Assembly (NCBI GenBank): GCA_964558455.1
Contig: CAZLEE010000171.1
Coordinates: forward strand, 1 to 9,704
Direction of reading: 5' to 3'
Origin: DASRLE01 sp964558455
GTDB taxonomy: Bacteria > Verrucomicrobiota > Verrucomicrobiia > Limisphaerales > Palsa-1400
Length of the DNA stretch: 9,704 nt
Below are positions 7,896 to 9,704 of the stretch, piece after piece. The notes under the pieces were generated by a model. It was not told where the DNA came from. It made no database searches and worked only from the letters and a program-made list of their open reading frames with translations. A program made the position numbers and the translations under genes. Each line of letters opens with the position of its first letter. Positions within the stretch are counted from its first letter, which is position 1.

Positions 7896-7910
7896 ATTTC
7901 TTGTTTTGAG

Positions 7911-7940
7911 TTTGTTGTGAAGTGTTGTGAGGTGTTGTGG
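7911..7940. repeat. three tandem 10-bp repeats in the leader of the secreted-protein gene
   Basis: The plus strand reads TTTGTTGTGA, AGTGTTGTGA, GGTGTTGTGG back to back; on the coding strand this is CA-rich with TCACAACA spaced exactly 10 bases apart. The block ends 15 bp before the ATG at 7895. Near one helical turn per unit, it could be a phased protein site, or an unstructured CA-rich translation enhancer in the mRNA. Confidence 0.6.
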
Positions 7941-7972
7941 AAATGGATCGGGTTGTAAATAAAATTTGTTCT

Positions 7973-8068
7973 TTACGAAGCCGCCTCGACGAAGGCGGTG
8001 CGGACGAAGTTGGCGGTAAGGAGGGCTGCCAAGCCCGCCGACCCGTTGAGAAGACTGTGTATCTTCAT
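7973..8068 (-). CDS. possible small ORF, 31 residues (leader peptide or small hydrophobic protein)
   Basis: An ATG at 8068 opens 31 codons ending in TAA (7975-7973), on the same strand as all other genes. The peptide starts MKIHSLLNGSAGLAALL and ends RTAFVEAAS. It has a mildly hydrophobic centre like a signal peptide without a following domain. Counting codons, 25 of 31 have G or C in the third position, as expected for a real gene here and unlike the A+T-rich flanks. Against it, there is no good Shine-Dalgarno sequence (AACAACAGTCTT precedes the ATG) and I know no homologue. It could be a leader peptide, a small membrane protein, or the remnant of a longer gene. It ends 77 bp before the secreted-protein ATG. 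Confidence 0.35.
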   Translation of the reverse strand: MKIHSLLNGSAGLAALLTANFVRTAFVEAAS

Positions 8069-8145
8069 AAGACTGTTGTTTGTGTTAGTTTCCACTATTT
8101 TGCGCTTTTATAGTCTGCATCCTACGCAGATTCGGCGGGGGCGAA

Positions 8146-8165
8146 CATCCTCATTATTGATGATT
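8146..8165. promoter_or_regulatory. imperfect dyad, second copy of the kinase/regulator junction element
   Basis: On the minus strand the bases are AATCATCA-ATAA-TGAGGATG. This matches CATCCTCA-CTAA-TGAGGATG at the kinase/regulator junction at 17 of 20 positions, including an identical 11-base stretch TAATGAGGATG. The arms pair at 6 of 8 positions. A 20-bp dyad is the usual size of a site for a dimeric LuxR-type helix-turn-helix. It overlaps the -10 of the possible promoter, so a role as operator for the neighbouring regulator is plausible but unproven. Confidence 0.35.
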
Positions 8166-8181
8166 CAGTGTGATGCCGCAA
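8153..8181 (-). promoter_or_regulatory. possible sigma-70-type promoter upstream of the secreted-protein operon
   Basis: On the minus strand TTGCGG (8181-8176) and AATAAT (8158-8153) are separated by 17 bases. The -10 matches TATAAT at 5 of 6 positions and the -35 matches TTGACA at 3 of 6. Spacing and location before the small ORF and secreted-protein gene fit, but the -35 is poor, which would suit an activated promoter. Confidence 0.3.
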
Positions 8182-8215
8182 AATCGATGCAAAGTAATTG
8201 GCCGGTCCGATCCGC

Positions 8216-8905
8216 TCAGGCTTGCGGCTTGGGTGATCGCACAAACCATGTGGCGGCTTCCACGCGTGACCGGACATGAAGTTTTTCGAAAATATGGGCC
8301 AAATGGCTGCGCACCGTGGTAAAGCCGATTTGCAGCCGCTCGGCAATTTCCTTGTCCGAATAGCCTCGGGCCAGCAACTCGATTACCTCGCTTTCCCGGT
8401 CGCTCAAGCCGCCGTCTTCGCCCGGCGTGGCAGCAGGGCGGCTGAAAGACTCAATGACCCGCCGGGCAATTTCGCCCGTCATCGGCGCGCCGCCTTTCAA
8501 GACGTCCTGAATGGCCGCGACCAATTCGGCCGGAGTCGTGCGCTTGAGCAGATAACCCGAGGCGCCCGCCTGCAACGCCTGAAACAAACGGTCATTGTCC
8601 GAATGTACTGTCTCCATGAGAATGCGGGTGCGGGGCAGCAGCCGTTTCAGCCGGACAACGCACTCGATCCCCGACATGCCCGGCAGGCTGATGTCCATCA
8701 ACACCACATCAGGTTGGAGTCCGGGCATTCGTTGCAGCGCCTCCTCGCCGGTTCCAAAAGCCCCCACACAATGGAAGCCGGGGTGGGCGTCAAGCATCCG
8801 CACCCAGTTGTTGCAGATGGGGGCGCTGTCTTCCACGATTCCGATTCGCACAATCATGCCGTCCATCTTGTATATGCCAGAGTCCGCCTTGACAGCCATC
8901 CTCAT
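8216..8905 (-). CDS. NarL/LuxR-family response regulator
   Basis: This is a DNA-binding response regulator, partner of the histidine kinase whose stop it overlaps by one base (TAATG). The receiver domain (about 17-135) has the acidic pair Glu25-Asp26, phospho-acceptor Asp71 in VLMDISLPGMSG, Thr99 and Lys121 in YLLKR. The LuxR-type helix-turn-helix spans about 167-221 (LSDRESEVIELLARG, SDKEIAERL, TTVRSHLAHIFEKL). Length is normal at 229 residues. The first ATG (8905) adds 16 residues unlike the family; ATG at 8866 (residue 14) or 8857 (residue 17, MIVRIGIVED) fits receiver domains better. None has a strong Shine-Dalgarno sequence. The target is likely the adjacent operon, judged from position and the shared dyad. 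Confidence 0.93.
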   Translation of the reverse strand: MRMAVKADSGIYKMDGMIVRIGIVEDSAPICNNWVRMLDAHPGFHCVGAFGTGEEALQRMPGLQPDVVLMDISLPGMSGIECVVRLKRLLPRTRILMETVHSDNDRLFQALQAGASGYLLKRTTPAELVAAIQDVLKGGAPMTGEIARRVIESFSRPAATPGEDGGLSDRESEVIELLARGYSDKEIAERLQIGFTTVRSHLAHIFEKLHVRSRVEAATWFVRSPKPQA

Positions 8906-8919
8906 TAGTGAGGATGGCT
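8894..8919. repeat. perfect 11-bp inverted repeat across the kinase stop / regulator start
   Basis: Arms AGCCATCCTCA (8894-8904) and TGAGGATGGCT (8909-8919) are exact reverse complements separated by 4 bases (TTAG on the plus strand, CTAA in the mRNA). The kinase stop TAA (8907-8905) and the first regulator ATG (8905-8903) lie in the loop and stem. No T-run follows, so it is not a terminator. It could be a translation-controlling hairpin or a binding site for the regulator itself. Confidence 0.75.
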
Positions 8920-9704
8920 TTCCGCCCCATGGTCTTGGGGAACGCTCAGGCTTAAGGTGAACACGACCTTCCCACCCCCGCCTGGCTGGCTGAGGAACTC
9001 CACCCGGCCTCCGACCTCCCGCAGCCGCTCCCGCATATTCGGCAAACCATGCCCCTCCTGGTCGGCGGCGGCGTCAAACCCCCGCCCGTTGTCCTCAATG
9101 GACACCTGCAGCGCCGAGTCCGAGTAGTGCATCCGCACCAGGACTTCCCTGGCGCCGGAATGCTTGGCCACATTGTTCAAGGCTTCTTTCACCGCCAGAA
9201 ACAGATTGTGCCGCGTTTGCGAATTCACCATCAGGTTCGGGAGGTTTTTCGTCACATCCAACCGGCAGACAATGCCGGAATGGCGGAAAAACTCCTGGGC
9301 GTGATTGGAAATATAACCGGCCAGATTGGGTAGCGTGTCGTTGCGGGAACTCATCGTCCACACGATTTCGTCCAGCGTAATGCCCAGTTGGCGAAGGCGG
9401 GCGGTCATGGATTTCACGCTGTACTGCAGCACCTCCGGCTCAGGCTCGGGCTGGAGCGTCAAGTCGCCAAGTTGAATAATTTCGGTGATGGCGCTGCCCA
9501 ACTCATCGTGCAAGTCCCGGGCGATCCCCTGTCGCACACGCTCCACCGCTTGCTGGGCCTCCAGACGCTCCAACCGACGGCGCGCCTTCCGCCGTTCGTA
9601 AAAAACCACCACCCCCACCAAAGCGATGACGATTGTGACCACACCCAGCGTCCGGAACCACACGGTCTGCCAGAATTCTGGCACAACCTGCAAGTTGACC
9701 CGCG
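8905..9704 (-). CDS. Sensor histidine kinase, HisKA_3/NarX-type (N-terminal sensor beyond window)
   Basis: This is the C-terminal 266 codons of a membrane kinase that phosphorylates the adjacent response regulator. The frame is open to the window edge; a TTG at 9691-9693 is internal, not the start. Counting from that TTG, one membrane helix (about 13-31) follows the sequence VPEFWQTVWFR, which in this class closes an extracellular Y_Y_Y domain after a propeller sensor. That missing part is inferred. A short coiled coil leads to the dimerisation/phosphorylation helix with His62 in RDLHDELGSA. The ATPase domain has the N-box KEALNNVAKHSGA (169-181), DNGRGFD (201-207) and GHGLPNMRERL (214-224). 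All catalytic elements are intact. The stop overlaps the regulator ATG and sits in a strong hairpin. Confidence 0.93.
   Translation of the reverse strand, partial: RVNLQVVPEFWQTVWFRTLGVVTIVIALVGVVVFYERRKARRRLERLEAQQAVERVRQGIARDLHDELGSAITEIIQLGDLTLQPEPEPEVLQYSVKSMTARLRQLGITLDEIVWTMSSRNDTLPNLAGYISNHAQEFFRHSGIVCRLDVTKNLPNLMVNSQTRHNLFLAVKEALNNVAKHSGAREVLVRMHYSDSALQVSIEDNGRGFDAAADQEGHGLPNMRERLREVGGRVEFLSQPGGGGKVVFTLSLSVPQDHGAESHPH

Larger units (their letters stand above)
7896..8215. other. 320-bp regulatory region between response regulator and secreted-protein operon
   Basis: This is the only sizeable gap upstream of the three-gene operon, so its promoter probably lies here. From the regulator side it contains a possible promoter (8153-8181) overlapped by a dyad that matches the kinase/regulator junction (8146-8165), an 8-bp direct repeat AAGACTGT (8051-8058 and 8069-8076), a candidate 31-codon ORF (7973-8068) and three 10-bp repeats (7911-7940). 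The stem CCGCCT/AGGCGG (7981-7986 with 7993-7998) lies inside the small ORF. I see no strong intrinsic terminator after the response regulator. Confidence 0.6.

Noticed and set aside
8051..8076. Direct repeat AAGACTGT (8051-8058, 8069-8076)
   Set aside because: Eight bases repeated at 18-bp spacing next to the small-ORF start is too short to claim as an operator without comparison.
1..9704. tRNA, rRNA, CRISPR array, insertion sequence or phage gene
   Set aside because: I saw no direct-repeat/spacer pattern, no tRNA-like clover, and no transposase or integrase motif in any frame. All sizeable coding stretches are explained by the listed genes.

Overview
The window reads as a piece of a chromosome from a Verrucomicrobiota bacterium, most likely of the Pedosphaera/Limisphaera type. 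The signs are a prepilin N-terminus of the form RRAFTLIELLVVIAIIAILA, a large secreted protein built from propeller-like, Ig-like and LamG modules, and a sensor kinase of the class that usually carries an extracellular propeller and Y_Y_Y domain. Codon third positions are G+C rich. The assignment rests on protein style, not on a marker gene. Every gene I can support lies on the minus strand, so transcription runs from high to low coordinates.

Layout in the direction of transcription: (1) 9704-8216 is a two-component pair, a truncated membrane histidine kinase and a NarL/LuxR-type response regulator. They overlap by one base (TAATG), and a perfect 11-bp inverted repeat covers the junction. (2) 8215-7896 is a regulatory stretch. 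It holds an imperfect second copy of that dyad overlapping a possible promoter, a plausible 31-codon small ORF, and three 10-bp tandem repeats in the leader of the next gene. (3) 7895-2886 is a probable three-gene operon: an 1180-residue secreted multidomain protein, a prepilin-like protein 15 bp later, and a 237-residue membrane-anchored protein of unknown function 3 bp after that. (4) 2885-2579 is a G+C-rich gap with inverted repeats. (5) 2578-1526 is a zinc-dependent alcohol/aldehyde reductase. (6) 1414-1 is an ABC-2 type exporter: an ATPase followed 10 bp later by the start of its permease, which runs off the window.

The most interesting reading is that the two-component system controls the adjacent secreted-protein operon. 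A 20-bp dyad (8-4-8, the length of a LuxR-family operator) occurs at the kinase/regulator junction, and a 17/20 match occurs in the presumed promoter of the next operon. The sequence similarity is directly visible; the regulatory role is inference. The alcohol dehydrogenase and the ABC exporter look like ordinary, separate units.
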